From assembly GCA_041395105.1 (NCBI GenBank), contig JAWLBB010000001.1, positions 434,001 to 498,000 of the forward strand: 64,000 nucleotides of DNA, read 5' to 3'. Positions within the stretch are counted from its first letter, which is position 1. The number at the start of each line of letters is the position of its first letter. This DNA comes from Opitutaceae bacterium (GTDB taxonomy: Bacteria; Verrucomicrobiota; Verrucomicrobiia; Opitutales; Opitutaceae). The notes beneath the pieces were generated by a model, which was not told where the DNA came from, did not search any database, and saw only the letters and a program-made list of their open reading frames with translations. The position numbers were made by a program, and so were the translations under genes. Of the stretch, positions 8,592-17,257 are shown one piece after another.

Positions 8592-9836
8592 ATGATCAGT
8601 CGCCGACAGTTCTTACAGGGATCCGGTTTGCTGGCCGCTGGCGCGCTCGCCGGGCCGATCCGCGCAGCCGGTTCCGTCCTGGCCGCTCCATCCGGCAAGG
8701 TCGGTTCGATGAAGATCGCCTCTGTCAAGACGGCGGCCATCGACATCAAGTACAAGACGCACCTGGTCAAGGTGACGACCGACTCCGGTCTGTTCGGAAT
8801 CGGCGAGGCCTATCCCAAGGCCGAAGTCGCCGATGACATCGCGCTGATGGGCCGGAAGATTATCGGCGAGGATCCGCTCAATGTGGAATCGCTCGTCTTC
8901 AGTCTGACCCAGCAGTTCTGGTCACGGGGGTCGCGGACCGGTTCGCTCTGCGGCGCCATCGCGGGCATTGAGACTGCCCTTTATGACCTGGCCGGCAAGA
9001 TTCTGGGCATTCCGGTCTATGTCTTGCTCGGAGGCACCTACCACGACAGGATTCTGCTCTACAACGACGCAGATTCGCCTGACAGCAAGACCTTCGATGC
9101 CCAGGCCTGGGCGGCGACCGCCCTCGCCTCAAAGGAGGCGGGATTCCGGGCGGTCAAACACAGCCTGCCGAAGTACGACAGCTCCATCAACGGCACCATC
9201 ACGCCGGGCACCCTGCGCAAGTGGGTCCGTATTCTTGAGGCGACGGTGGACGCATTGGGAGACGATACCCGGATTGGCGTCGACCTTCACTGGAAGTATC
9301 AGTCGGTTGATGTCCTGCGTTTCACGCATATGATCCGCGACTTGAATATCTGGTTTCTCGAGGATCCCATTCAGCCTGAGGATATCGAGGGACACCGTCG
9401 GATCAAGGAGAAGAGCGTGGTCCCGATCCTTACCGGGGAAAACCTCTACCACCGCCAGGGGTTCAGGCAGTTGATTGAGACGCAGGCCTGCGACATGGTG
9501 CACATAGACGCGCAGAAGTCGGGTGGTCTGTTGGAGATGAAGAAGATCGCAGACTGGGCCGACCTCTATTCCATGCCCATGATCTGTCACAACGGTGCGA
9601 CTCCGGTCGGAACAATCGCATCGGCCCATGCCTGCAGGGCCATCAAGTCATTCGTGGCTTTGGAGGCGGATACGGCCGAGGGCGACAAGGCTCACTGGCC
9701 GGACCTGATCCACCATGAAGGCCCGCTCTTCAGGGACGGCTACCTCGAGGTTTCCGACCGACCCGGTCTCGGGATCGAATTGAATGAGGACGTCTGCCGC
9801 GAACACCTGGCGGACGATCGTGGTTTCTTCGAATAG
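8592..9836 (+). CDS. Enolase-superfamily (mandelate racemase subgroup) sugar-acid dehydratase with Tat signal
   Basis: 414 residues. The N-terminus ISRRQFLQGSGLLAAGALAG is a typical twin-arginine signal. The mature part has a capping domain and a barrel with D231 and H233 (VDLHWKY), E257 (LEDP), E283 (TGEN), H333 (CHNGAT) and E358. D231, E257 and E283 are the likely Mg ligands; the D-x-H arrangement plus a late His resembles galactonate-type acid-sugar dehydratases. Family members are normally cytoplasmic, so export is unusual. It follows the PhoD gene after 27 bp. Which sugar acid is used cannot be told from sequence. Confidence 0.85.
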   Translation: MISRRQFLQGSGLLAAGALAGPIRAAGSVLAAPSGKVGSMKIASVKTAAIDIKYKTHLVKVTTDSGLFGIGEAYPKAEVADDIALMGRKIIGEDPLNVESLVFSLTQQFWSRGSRTGSLCGAIAGIETALYDLAGKILGIPVYVLLGGTYHDRILLYNDADSPDSKTFDAQAWAATALASKEAGFRAVKHSLPKYDSSINGTITPGTLRKWVRILEATVDALGDDTRIGVDLHWKYQSVDVLRFTHMIRDLNIWFLEDPIQPEDIEGHRRIKEKSVVPILTGENLYHRQGFRQLIETQACDMVHIDAQKSGGLLEMKKIADWADLYSMPMICHNGATPVGTIASAHACRAIKSFVALEADTAEGDKAHWPDLIHHEGPLFRDGYLEVSDRPGLGIELNEDVCREHLADDRGFFE

Positions 9837-9903
9837 ACGTGGGTTCTCCCGGGGCGATCGCCATCCCCGTTCCCGCGTGAGATGGCCGGGACGAGCTAAA
9901 GGC

Positions 9904-12765
9904 CTATTCGAAAGTAATGCTGACTTCCGTGAGGTAGGGGGTCGGACCGGCATTGGGCGTCCTGAGACGGGCGCGGTATTGGATCCATCTTCCTTTCAGT
10001 TCCGGCAGGGCGGACGGGTTCTGGGTGAACCAGCTGCCTCGTCCCGAGGCACCGAACCAGGGGACTCGCTCGAGATCTTCCCGAGTGTCGGCGAGTCGGA
10101 TCTGGAACACCACGGATGTGTTGTGGGGTGTATCTGCGTTCCAGGCAATCGTCGCGGGTTGCTCGCCGTCGGGAACCGGAAAAGCGGAGGATAGATAGTC
10201 CTCATACAACCCCCGGTCATAGCTGTTTCCCGGATCCCGGAGATTGAGTCCGCTGACCCCGACCGCCTCCACTTCCCAGCGCCGGTCGGCCCGGAATCCG
10301 TCTGCACCTCCCCAATAGAGCATGGCCGGAATGGTGTGCCGGTCCGGAATCGGTTCATCGAGGGATCCGGCTTTTCGATGATTCGAAACGAGCAGGTCGA
10401 TCCAGCCATCGCCGTCGTAGTCGACCGCCTCGCTCCCGGATGCGCCGTAGGTCTCGACCTGCAGCGGCTCCCTGGTCCTGAAGCCGGCCGGGCTGCCCCA
10501 GTAAACCAGTGACGGTTGATTGCCTTTCACGGTTGCCGCGTAGCTGGACAGGAAGAGATCGAGCCAGCCGTCCTGGTCGAAGTCGGCGATGCTGTTGTCG
10601 TAGGGCGTGGTGGACGGCAGGAGCTCGCGCCGGTCGTTGGAGAATCCTTCCGCTCCGCCATAGTAGACATAGGAATTGATTTCGGCTCCATGCCGGGGAC
10701 CCCGATGGGGAAGAAGCAGGTCGATCCAGCCGTCGCCGTTGAGATCGGCTCCCTTGATGTACATGAGCTGTTCATCATCGGCAAAGCGGAGGGTGGTCTC
10801 GCGGTCGGCCGAGAAACCGTTTTCGTCACCCCACCAGGTCGTGAATGTTCCCCATGCCAGTTGCCCGGTGATATCCAGCCACCCGTCTTTGTTCAGGTCC
10901 ATCAGGAGGGGCCCCCGGATTTTCTCCTGGTCAAAGGGAATGATCGATCGACGGTCGTGCCGGTATCCCTCGCGAGATCCCCAGAAGATGGGGATGCCGT
11001 GGACACCGGGTGAAGATGGGTCGATGCCGGCGCCTCCCGATACGATATCGAGATAACCGTCACGATTGAGGTCGGCCAGGCGCACGCCGCCGTAGGCGGA
11101 TCCGAGCGAAAGATTGGTTGGCGCTTCGAAGCCGGATTCACCACCCCATTGAATGGCGATACCGCTCTGTTCATGATCGACGCCCGAGATGAACCGGTCC
11201 TCGCAGAAAAGCAGATCAACCGCTCCATCATCGTCCAGATCCGCGTGGCCATACCCGAAGACGTGATGGGTCTGGAATTCGGTTCGCCTGGTGATCGAGA
11301 AATTGCGGGTTCCGTCGCCCCAATAGACAGGGGATTTCTGGGGTCCGTCGCGAAAACCACCCTCGTATTGCAGGAAAACAATATCGTCCCATCCGTCGTT
11401 GTTCACGTCGCCGAGGGCGTTGGCCACGGATCCTTCAGTCCGCAGCTGGGAGTGGTTCCCGAAGCGATAGGAACCTCCCTCGTTCCAGAAAATATAGGAG
11501 AGGAGGGTCAGCTCGTTGGTGACGCGGCCGTTGCTGATGACGATCTCTGGCCGCCCGTCACCATTCAGGTCGCCCGCACTGACGCCGCTGGCGCCGAGCG
11601 TCGGCAGGCTGAGCGGTTCCCGGGTGGTGAAGTCGCCGCCGTCGGAATAGTAAACATGGGAATCGGTCCACGTTGCTCCGCCCGGGGTCGCAAAGTCCGC
11701 GATGACCACGTCGTCCCGGCCATCGCCGTCGACATCGGCGAAGATGGCCTCCTTGGGCCGGGAGGCATCAAGGAAGACCGCGTCCGAGGGCTCAAAGCGG
11801 CCTTCGCGACCGTAGAGGAGGGCGACCCGGTCAACCAGGCAGATCAGCAGATCGAGGTCCCCGTCCCCGTCCGCATCACCGAGCGCCACGCTCTGCCCGG
11901 CAAAGGGCATGGCCTGCCGCCCCGCCGAATTGGCAAACGCATCCTTCGATGACAAGAGCGTCCAGGTCATGCCGGCGGCGATCATCACAAGATCATCGCG
12001 TCCGTCGTGATCGAGGTCGGCGGCGGCGACGTCAAGGGCTCCTTCGTCAGCAAAGCTCAGGGGAAGCAGGTTCTTGCCGCTGAATCCTTCCGGCGAATTC
12101 CAGTAGATGAAGCTCATCCGGGGTCCATGGGGGATGGGGTCACCGCCGTCCTGCCATTCACCACCCGCCTGCCATTCGCAGGCCGCAGCGAGATCCAGCC
12201 ACCCGTCTCCGTCGAAGTCGCCCGCGGCCACGCCGCGGTTCCGGTAGGCGGGGAGTTTGACCCGGTGTCCCGCATCGTAGCCGGTCTCGGTGCCGTAGAA
12301 GATCCATGTATCCAGATCATGGTAGTGATTGTCGGCATAGTTGGCGATGACCAGGTCGTTGCGCCCATCCTGGTCAAAATCGGCCACCAGGCCGTCCAGT
12401 GCGTAGTTGCCCGGCAACTCGATGCGGGTCCGTCCGTCGATATCGCCGCCCCTGTTCAGATAAACGAATGTCCGTTCATGCTCGGTATGGCCGTGGCCGG
12501 AAGGAAGGACCAGGTCGGGGTGGCCGTCATTGTTCAGGTCCCAGCGGTTGATCATCTGGATACGACCGCGGGCCGAGACGTAGAGATTGCTGCCGGCGTC
12601 GAGGAATTCACCGTCGCGGAAATCCTGAAAGGTGTTCTCGGTCCAGACCGTGCCGGCGAGTCCGGATGTGACCCACCACAGGGCAAGGCCGCCCGGTCCG
12701 AGCAGGGCGGGCCAGCTTGCGGTTGAAGCCCGTAGGTGGGCGGGGTGGTGGCGGCGGTGGATCAT
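9904..12765 (-). CDS. Secreted FG-GAP/VCBS repeat protein, intact
   Basis: 953 residues from ATG 12765. A signal peptide (hydrophobic stretch about residues 18-38) leads into the paralogue-specific block with LDAGSNLYVSARGRIQMINR. I count 14 calcium-loop motifs of the form D-x-[DN]-x-D-G spread over the length (first DLNNDGHPDL, last DYDGDGWIDL), which would suit two seven-bladed propellers. The C-terminus (WIQYRARLRTPNAGPTPYL) is a small beta domain shared with the other two copies. It lies 105 bp downstream of the sialidase-like gene on the same strand and is probably co-transcribed. The role is likely extracellular binding of a glycan or protein; no catalytic residues were recognised. Confidence 0.88.
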   Translation of the reverse strand: MIHRRHHPAHLRASTASWPALLGPGGLALWWVTSGLAGTVWTENTFQDFRDGEFLDAGSNLYVSARGRIQMINRWDLNNDGHPDLVLPSGHGHTEHERTFVYLNRGGDIDGRTRIELPGNYALDGLVADFDQDGRNDLVIANYADNHYHDLDTWIFYGTETGYDAGHRVKLPAYRNRGVAAGDFDGDGWLDLAAACEWQAGGEWQDGGDPIPHGPRMSFIYWNSPEGFSGKNLLPLSFADEGALDVAAADLDHDGRDDLVMIAAGMTWTLLSSKDAFANSAGRQAMPFAGQSVALGDADGDGDLDLLICLVDRVALLYGREGRFEPSDAVFLDASRPKEAIFADVDGDGRDDVVIADFATPGGATWTDSHVYYSDGGDFTTREPLSLPTLGASGVSAGDLNGDGRPEIVISNGRVTNELTLLSYIFWNEGGSYRFGNHSQLRTEGSVANALGDVNNDGWDDIVFLQYEGGFRDGPQKSPVYWGDGTRNFSITRRTEFQTHHVFGYGHADLDDDGAVDLLFCEDRFISGVDHEQSGIAIQWGGESGFEAPTNLSLGSAYGGVRLADLNRDGYLDIVSGGAGIDPSSPGVHGIPIFWGSREGYRHDRRSIIPFDQEKIRGPLLMDLNKDGWLDITGQLAWGTFTTWWGDENGFSADRETTLRFADDEQLMYIKGADLNGDGWIDLLLPHRGPRHGAEINSYVYYGGAEGFSNDRRELLPSTTPYDNSIADFDQDGWLDLFLSSYAATVKGNQPSLVYWGSPAGFRTREPLQVETYGASGSEAVDYDGDGWIDLLVSNHRKAGSLDEPIPDRHTIPAMLYWGGADGFRADRRWEVEAVGVSGLNLRDPGNSYDRGLYEDYLSSAFPVPDGEQPATIAWNADTPHNTSVVFQIRLADTREDLERVPWFGASGRGSWFTQNPSALPELKGRWIQYRARLRTPNAGPTPYLTEVSITFE

Positions 12766-12870
12766 GGCGATCGACAGGGTCCGGGTGGGCGGGGATGAGA
12801 GATGGATGATTGGCTGGAGTTTCCTGAGGGAATGACGCCGGCCCGGATCCGTCGAATGTTCAACAGGGTC

Positions 12871-14094
12871 TCAGGTCCGGCGGGCCGTGAAGAAGGTACC
12901 CTTGACCACCGTGTGACCGTCTTCCTTGACCTCGTTGAAGACGACAAATCGCCCGGGACCCGCGTGAGCGAGATATCCGTAGGCGTCGGACGGACCGAAC
13001 TGGAAGGGTCCCTCCCAGGTGGCTCCGTTGTCGACGGAAAAGATCAGCCAGCTTCCAGGCCGGTTGTAAGTGCAGACAGTGACCCCGTTTTCGAGCAGGA
13101 GAAGATCGGGGCCGACACCCCGATCGGCGATTTGAGCCGGAGGCGACCAGGTCTGCCCAAGATCCCCGGAGCGTGCGCAATAGAGCGGGGTGGGGAAGAG
13201 TGTTCCTGCCCCCGGATTTCGTCCGCCCGACCGCATCACACAAAGAAGGTCGCCGTTGGGTGCCTCAATCAGATCTGCCTCCCTGAATCCTTCCTGGGTG
13301 ATGGCGGGACCGACCCGCAATGGAAGCGTGTCCTCAGTCTCGTAGCCGAGCTCGGCACGGGGATGCCCTGAAGGTACACCCCGGACGAGCATGCGGTCAT
13401 AGGCCACCAGGACCGGATTCCCCCAGGTGCGACCATGGTCGGCCGAAAAGACAACGATGGTCCGGTACTTGAGTTGGCCGAGTTCGGGCGGATAGCCGTC
13501 ACAGAGCATGGTGTCGCCCCGGTAGTTGCCATACATCGATGCGATCAGGCGGCCGTCATTGAGCTTGAGGATCCCGTGATGAAAGAGGAAGCCGTCGATG
13601 ATTGCGCCGCCGCCCAGAACGGTGGGAGCGGCCTCCGGGACATCGATCACCGGGGTCTCCTTCTGGAAAGTCACCCCATTGTCCAGAGAACGTCGCAAGC
13701 CGCCCGAGAAGAGATCATCCTCGCGCCGTCTTGTATTCCTCTCCAGTGCGATGACTTCGCCGTCACCCAGGTCGATCGCGACCTTCTCGCTCGGGCCTTC
13801 CGGACCGATCTGCCAGGTTTGCCCCAGGTCCGTTGACCAACTGCAATTGCCCTTCGTTCCCACCACGATGGTTCCATTGTTGAACTGGAAAGCCAGCGAA
13901 CTCTCGATTCCCGGAATGCTGACAGAACCCTCCTGTTCAACGATCAGGCCACTGGCTTCCATGGCGGCAGTTGGGGCTGCCCGGCCGATGGGGCCGAGTG
14001 AGAGAACGAGTACCCAGGTGAAACGGGTCAGTCGAGCCGCCGCGTAGCCGGAAAAGGTCCCCGGGCTGGACGGATTTGGGTTGCCTGAATGCAC
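12871..14094 (-). CDS. Sialidase-like (BNR/Asp-box) six-bladed propeller, exported
   Basis: 407 residues from a GTG start. A hydrophobic signal lies around residues 24-42. Five Asp-box motifs of the form S-x-D-x-G-x-T-[WF] are visible: STDLGQTW, SLDNGVTF, SADHGRTW, SGDLGQTW and SVDNGATW, placing it in the sialidase/neuraminidase superfamily. Family members hydrolyse terminal sialic or other ulosonic acids, but many relatives act on other sugars or only bind. No sialic acid catabolic genes (nanK, nanE, nagA) occur in the window. A palindromic site lies just upstream of the start, shared with the divergent FG-GAP gene. Sialidase activity itself is unproven. Confidence 0.83.
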   Translation of the reverse strand: MHSGNPNPSSPGTFSGYAAARLTRFTWVLVLSLGPIGRAAPTAAMEASGLIVEQEGSVSIPGIESSLAFQFNNGTIVVGTKGNCSWSTDLGQTWQIGPEGPSEKVAIDLGDGEVIALERNTRRREDDLFSGGLRRSLDNGVTFQKETPVIDVPEAAPTVLGGGAIIDGFLFHHGILKLNDGRLIASMYGNYRGDTMLCDGYPPELGQLKYRTIVVFSADHGRTWGNPVLVAYDRMLVRGVPSGHPRAELGYETEDTLPLRVGPAITQEGFREADLIEAPNGDLLCVMRSGGRNPGAGTLFPTPLYCARSGDLGQTWSPPAQIADRGVGPDLLLLENGVTVCTYNRPGSWLIFSVDNGATWEGPFQFGPSDAYGYLAHAGPGRFVVFNEVKEDGHTVVKGTFFTARRT

Positions 14095-14098
14095 AACA

Positions 14099-14113
14099 AC
14101 TCATCATATAAGT
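14099..14113. promoter_or_regulatory. Candidate operator, ACTCATCATATAAGT (site B)
   Basis: The 15-bp imperfect palindrome lies 5 bp upstream of the GTG of the sialidase-like gene, in the 258-bp divergent gap shared with the FG-GAP gene at 14353. It differs from site A by one base. Being so close to the start it could block transcription or translation, or the true start may be further downstream. Confidence 0.45.
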
Positions 14114-14297
14114 ACAATACCTGAGGCAAGCGTAATTGATCGGATGGAATGGACAATTCCCGGGACCCCGGCAGGCGTTGGATCCGCATCGCCGCTGCCT
14201 GGCCATGAGGCCGTCCGTCCGAACTCGGAGCCCCACCGGTCCACCGACGCCGCCGGAAAGGCAAAGATGGCTTGACTCATTGGAAATCCGAAGGGTA

Positions 14298-14312
14298 ACA
14301 CATCATATAAGT
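14298..14312. promoter_or_regulatory. Candidate operator, ACACATCATATAAGT (site C)
   Basis: The third copy of the palindrome lies 40 bp upstream of the FG-GAP start at 14353. It has one mismatch to site B (T to A in the left arm) and is followed by the AT-rich stretch TTTAATGAGTTTATAG, which could hold a promoter. Confidence 0.42.
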
Positions 14313-14352
14313 TTAATGAGTTTATAGTCATCTTCCGCTCATTGCTTTCTTC

Positions 14353-17202
14353 ATGACCGGCGACCGCCCACTCCTGATCCTCCTTTCCCTGGCCTGTTGT
14401 CTTCTGAATCCGGCAGGGGCGCAGGAATCCGAATCCTGGAAAGAGTCCGGATTCGAAGCCTTTGCGGACGGGACCTTCTCTGACGGCGGTGCCAACACTT
14501 ACGTTTCGGCCTCCGGTCGTCTGCAGCTCGTCAACCGTTGGGATGTGAATGGGGACGGTTTCATCGATCTGCTTTGCCCGAACTCGCATCCCCTTCTCGA
14601 GATGCTCGACATGTCGATCTACTGGGGGAACGGCAGGGATTTCAGCATTCGCCGGCACAGCTATGTCCCGGCTGACGGGCCGATGTGGGTGGCCCCCGGC
14701 GACCTCGATCTCGACGGCTCGATTGATCTGGTGGTCGCCAACTATTCCAATGGCACCTGGACCAGCATGGATTCGGCCATTTACTGGGGTGGTGAAAGGG
14801 ATCCTTCTGCGATGGATGTTGCCGACTGGGTGAGCCCGCCGTTCCGCGGCAAATCCATGCTCCCGACAAAGAACGCCCAGGGGGTGATTCAGGCGGACCT
14901 GAACCGCGATGGGTACCCGGAGATCGTTTTTGCCATGTCCGCCGGTTTCTGGGAATATCGGGGCACGGGTCCGGTCCCGGGATCGCGCATCTACTGGAAC
15001 CGCCAGGGACGGTTTGCGCGCGACGACTTTACGCCGTTCGACACGCAAGGTGCGACCGACGTCGCGGCTGCGGACATCAACGGTGACGGCTGGCCGGATC
15101 TGGCGTTTTCCAACGGTCTGGGGATAGAGTCCTACATCTACTTCGGTGGCGCTGACGGTTTCTCGGAGCAGCGACGGGTCGGTCTGTTAACCGCGGGCGC
15201 CCAGGCCACCTGCCTGGCGGATATTGATGGCGATGGTGACGTTGATGTCTTGTTCGCGAACGAATCCGGACCGGTATCGACCGCCTACCTGAACGTGTCC
15301 GGCGACTTTTCGCCCGACCACCGCGTGGATTTTCAAACCCACTATGCGAAGGATGTCGTGGTGGCGGATTTCAACCGCGATGGCGCGGCGGATGTTTTCT
15401 TCACCAACCACCTGTTTGCCGAGGAGGGAAAAGAGCGGTTCGGCACGCGTATGACGACTTCGTTCCTCTATTTCGGCGGAGCAGACGGCTTTGATCCGGT
15501 TCGCCGGCAGGAGCTCCAGACGATTGGGGCCTGGGGGGCGAGTGCCGCGGATTTGAATGAGGATGGCTGGGTCGATCTGCTGGTCTGCAATTTCCAGGAA
15601 CACTACTCGTTTGAGGTCCCCTCGTTCATTTATTGGAACGGTCCTGACGGCTTTCAGACGAACCTCAGAACCCCTCTCTACGAGCATGGCGCCCAGGGCA
15701 ATGCCATCGCCGATTTCGATGGCGACGGGCATCCGGATGTCCTGATCACATCGATGATGGGGCGGTCCCGGGGCGACTATGATCCCTCTTACCTCTATTT
15801 CGGAAATGCCCGGGGCGAATACTCGACGACGGACCGGATTCTCCTTCCGGGTCGCGAGCCCTATGAGCAGGCCATGGCCGACATCGACGATGATGGCCGG
15901 GTGGACATTGTCCTCCTCAACCAGGGAGAGGTCACGCGTTACGAAAACGAGGCGTTCATCTACTGGAATCAGGAAAACCAGTTTGATCCCTGGCGGGTTT
16001 CGGGGCTGCCGGCCCATGCCGGGGTGGGGGTGGAGATCGCGGACCTGGATCGGGACGGCTATCTGGACGTGATCATTGCCAACAACAAGCCTTATGCCTC
16101 CTCCCGGGATGAAGACGGCAGGGAGACACCTTCGCTCGGCTCGTTCATCTATTGGGGCGCGCCCGGAGGTTTTGTGGTGACCGACCGGTTGGAACTGCCG
16201 ATCTGGCAATGCCGGTCACCGTCGATCGCGGATCTGAACGGAGATGGACACCTGGACCTGGTCTTTGCCGGAGAGGGAGCGTCCATCTTCTGGGGTGACG
16301 GCTCGCGACGCTACGGCAATGAGCGCCGCCAGTTTCTCGAGGGCACCCTCGGCACCGCCAACCATCAGACCGAAGTGGCCGACCTGAACCGGGATGGCTT
16401 TCTCGACATCATTTTCGCCGGAAGCAAGGTCCTGATCTACCATGGGGATGCGGGGTCCGTCTATTCGCAGGACGATCACGTCGAGTTGGCCATCGACTCG
16501 AAGACGATGACGGTGGCGGATGTCGATCAGGATGGATGGCTCGACTTGGTCTGCCCTCTTTACAAGCAGGGGGGAAGTCGATCGCTGGATTCGAGCGTCC
16601 TGCTCGGCGGACCGACGGGCTTCGATCTCAACCGCCGAATCACCCTGCCCACGGACGGTGCCACCGGCAGCCTGGTCAGCGATTTCAATTCCGACGGCTA
16701 CCAGGACATCTTCTTCTTCTGTCACCGGACGGATGGAGACGCGAACACGCCGGGGCAGTATGCCGACCACCAGACCGATTCACGTCTGTATTGGGGAAGT
16801 GCGGAAGGCTTCAGTGCCGGGAAATACCTGCGTATTCCCACGGTGGGCGTCCATTACGACATGGGCATGGACATCGGCCGGATCAACGATCGGCGTTTCC
16901 AGTGGGAATACACATCGTCCGCTTATGAGGCCGGAGATGCGGTCTGGAAGCGCCTGCTCTGGGAGGCGGAAACACCCGGGCAAACCCGGATCCGTTTCCA
17001 GGTTCGATCGGCACCGACCGCGGAGGCGTTGGCCGCGGCGGAGTGGCGTGGACCGGACGGTCCGGACAGTTTCTACGACAGGACCGGGGCTGAACTGCCG
17101 GCCCCGGATGCCGGGCGCTGGATCCAGTATAGGGTAATTCTGGATACGGCAAACGGTGCCGCCTCGCCGGTGCTGACCTCGGTAGAGGTCGAATTTCGCT
17201 AG
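14353..17202 (+). CDS. Secreted FG-GAP/VCBS repeat protein, intact, divergent copy
   Basis: 949 residues. A clear signal peptide (residues 1-23, ending NPAGAQ) is followed by the block FSDGGANTYVSASGRLQLVN shared with the two minus-strand copies. It contains 14 D-x-[DN]-x-D-G calcium loops, the first DVNGDGFIDL and the last DFNSDGYQDI, the same count as the copy at 9904. The C-terminal domain ends WIQYRVILDTANGAASPVL. It heads a plus-strand run with a beta-helix protein 55 bp downstream and a DUF1537 kinase after that. Likely an extracellular or surface-bound binding protein. It is more distant from the two minus-strand copies than they are from each other, by eye. Confidence 0.88.
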   Translation: MTGDRPLLILLSLACCLLNPAGAQESESWKESGFEAFADGTFSDGGANTYVSASGRLQLVNRWDVNGDGFIDLLCPNSHPLLEMLDMSIYWGNGRDFSIRRHSYVPADGPMWVAPGDLDLDGSIDLVVANYSNGTWTSMDSAIYWGGERDPSAMDVADWVSPPFRGKSMLPTKNAQGVIQADLNRDGYPEIVFAMSAGFWEYRGTGPVPGSRIYWNRQGRFARDDFTPFDTQGATDVAAADINGDGWPDLAFSNGLGIESYIYFGGADGFSEQRRVGLLTAGAQATCLADIDGDGDVDVLFANESGPVSTAYLNVSGDFSPDHRVDFQTHYAKDVVVADFNRDGAADVFFTNHLFAEEGKERFGTRMTTSFLYFGGADGFDPVRRQELQTIGAWGASAADLNEDGWVDLLVCNFQEHYSFEVPSFIYWNGPDGFQTNLRTPLYEHGAQGNAIADFDGDGHPDVLITSMMGRSRGDYDPSYLYFGNARGEYSTTDRILLPGREPYEQAMADIDDDGRVDIVLLNQGEVTRYENEAFIYWNQENQFDPWRVSGLPAHAGVGVEIADLDRDGYLDVIIANNKPYASSRDEDGRETPSLGSFIYWGAPGGFVVTDRLELPIWQCRSPSIADLNGDGHLDLVFAGEGASIFWGDGSRRYGNERRQFLEGTLGTANHQTEVADLNRDGFLDIIFAGSKVLIYHGDAGSVYSQDDHVELAIDSKTMTVADVDQDGWLDLVCPLYKQGGSRSLDSSVLLGGPTGFDLNRRITLPTDGATGSLVSDFNSDGYQDIFFFCHRTDGDANTPGQYADHQTDSRLYWGSAEGFSAGKYLRIPTVGVHYDMGMDIGRINDRRFQWEYTSSAYEAGDAVWKRLLWEAETPGQTRIRFQVRSAPTAEALAAAEWRGPDGPDSFYDRTGAELPAPDAGRWIQYRVILDTANGAASPVLTSVEVEFR

Positions 17203-17257
17203 TGGCGCCGGCTGGCGCCCAAATCCCGTTCCTCGAACCGAACCCCCTGAAGAAGCC

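Noticed and set aside
15187..16209. Long antisense reading frame (about 340 codons) opposite an FG-GAP gene, and similar ones at 11149-11952, 3426-3917 and 4536-5195
   Set aside because: They mirror the repetitive D-x-D-x-D-G codons of the sense genes and show low-complexity valine/isoleucine-rich repeats with no family motif.
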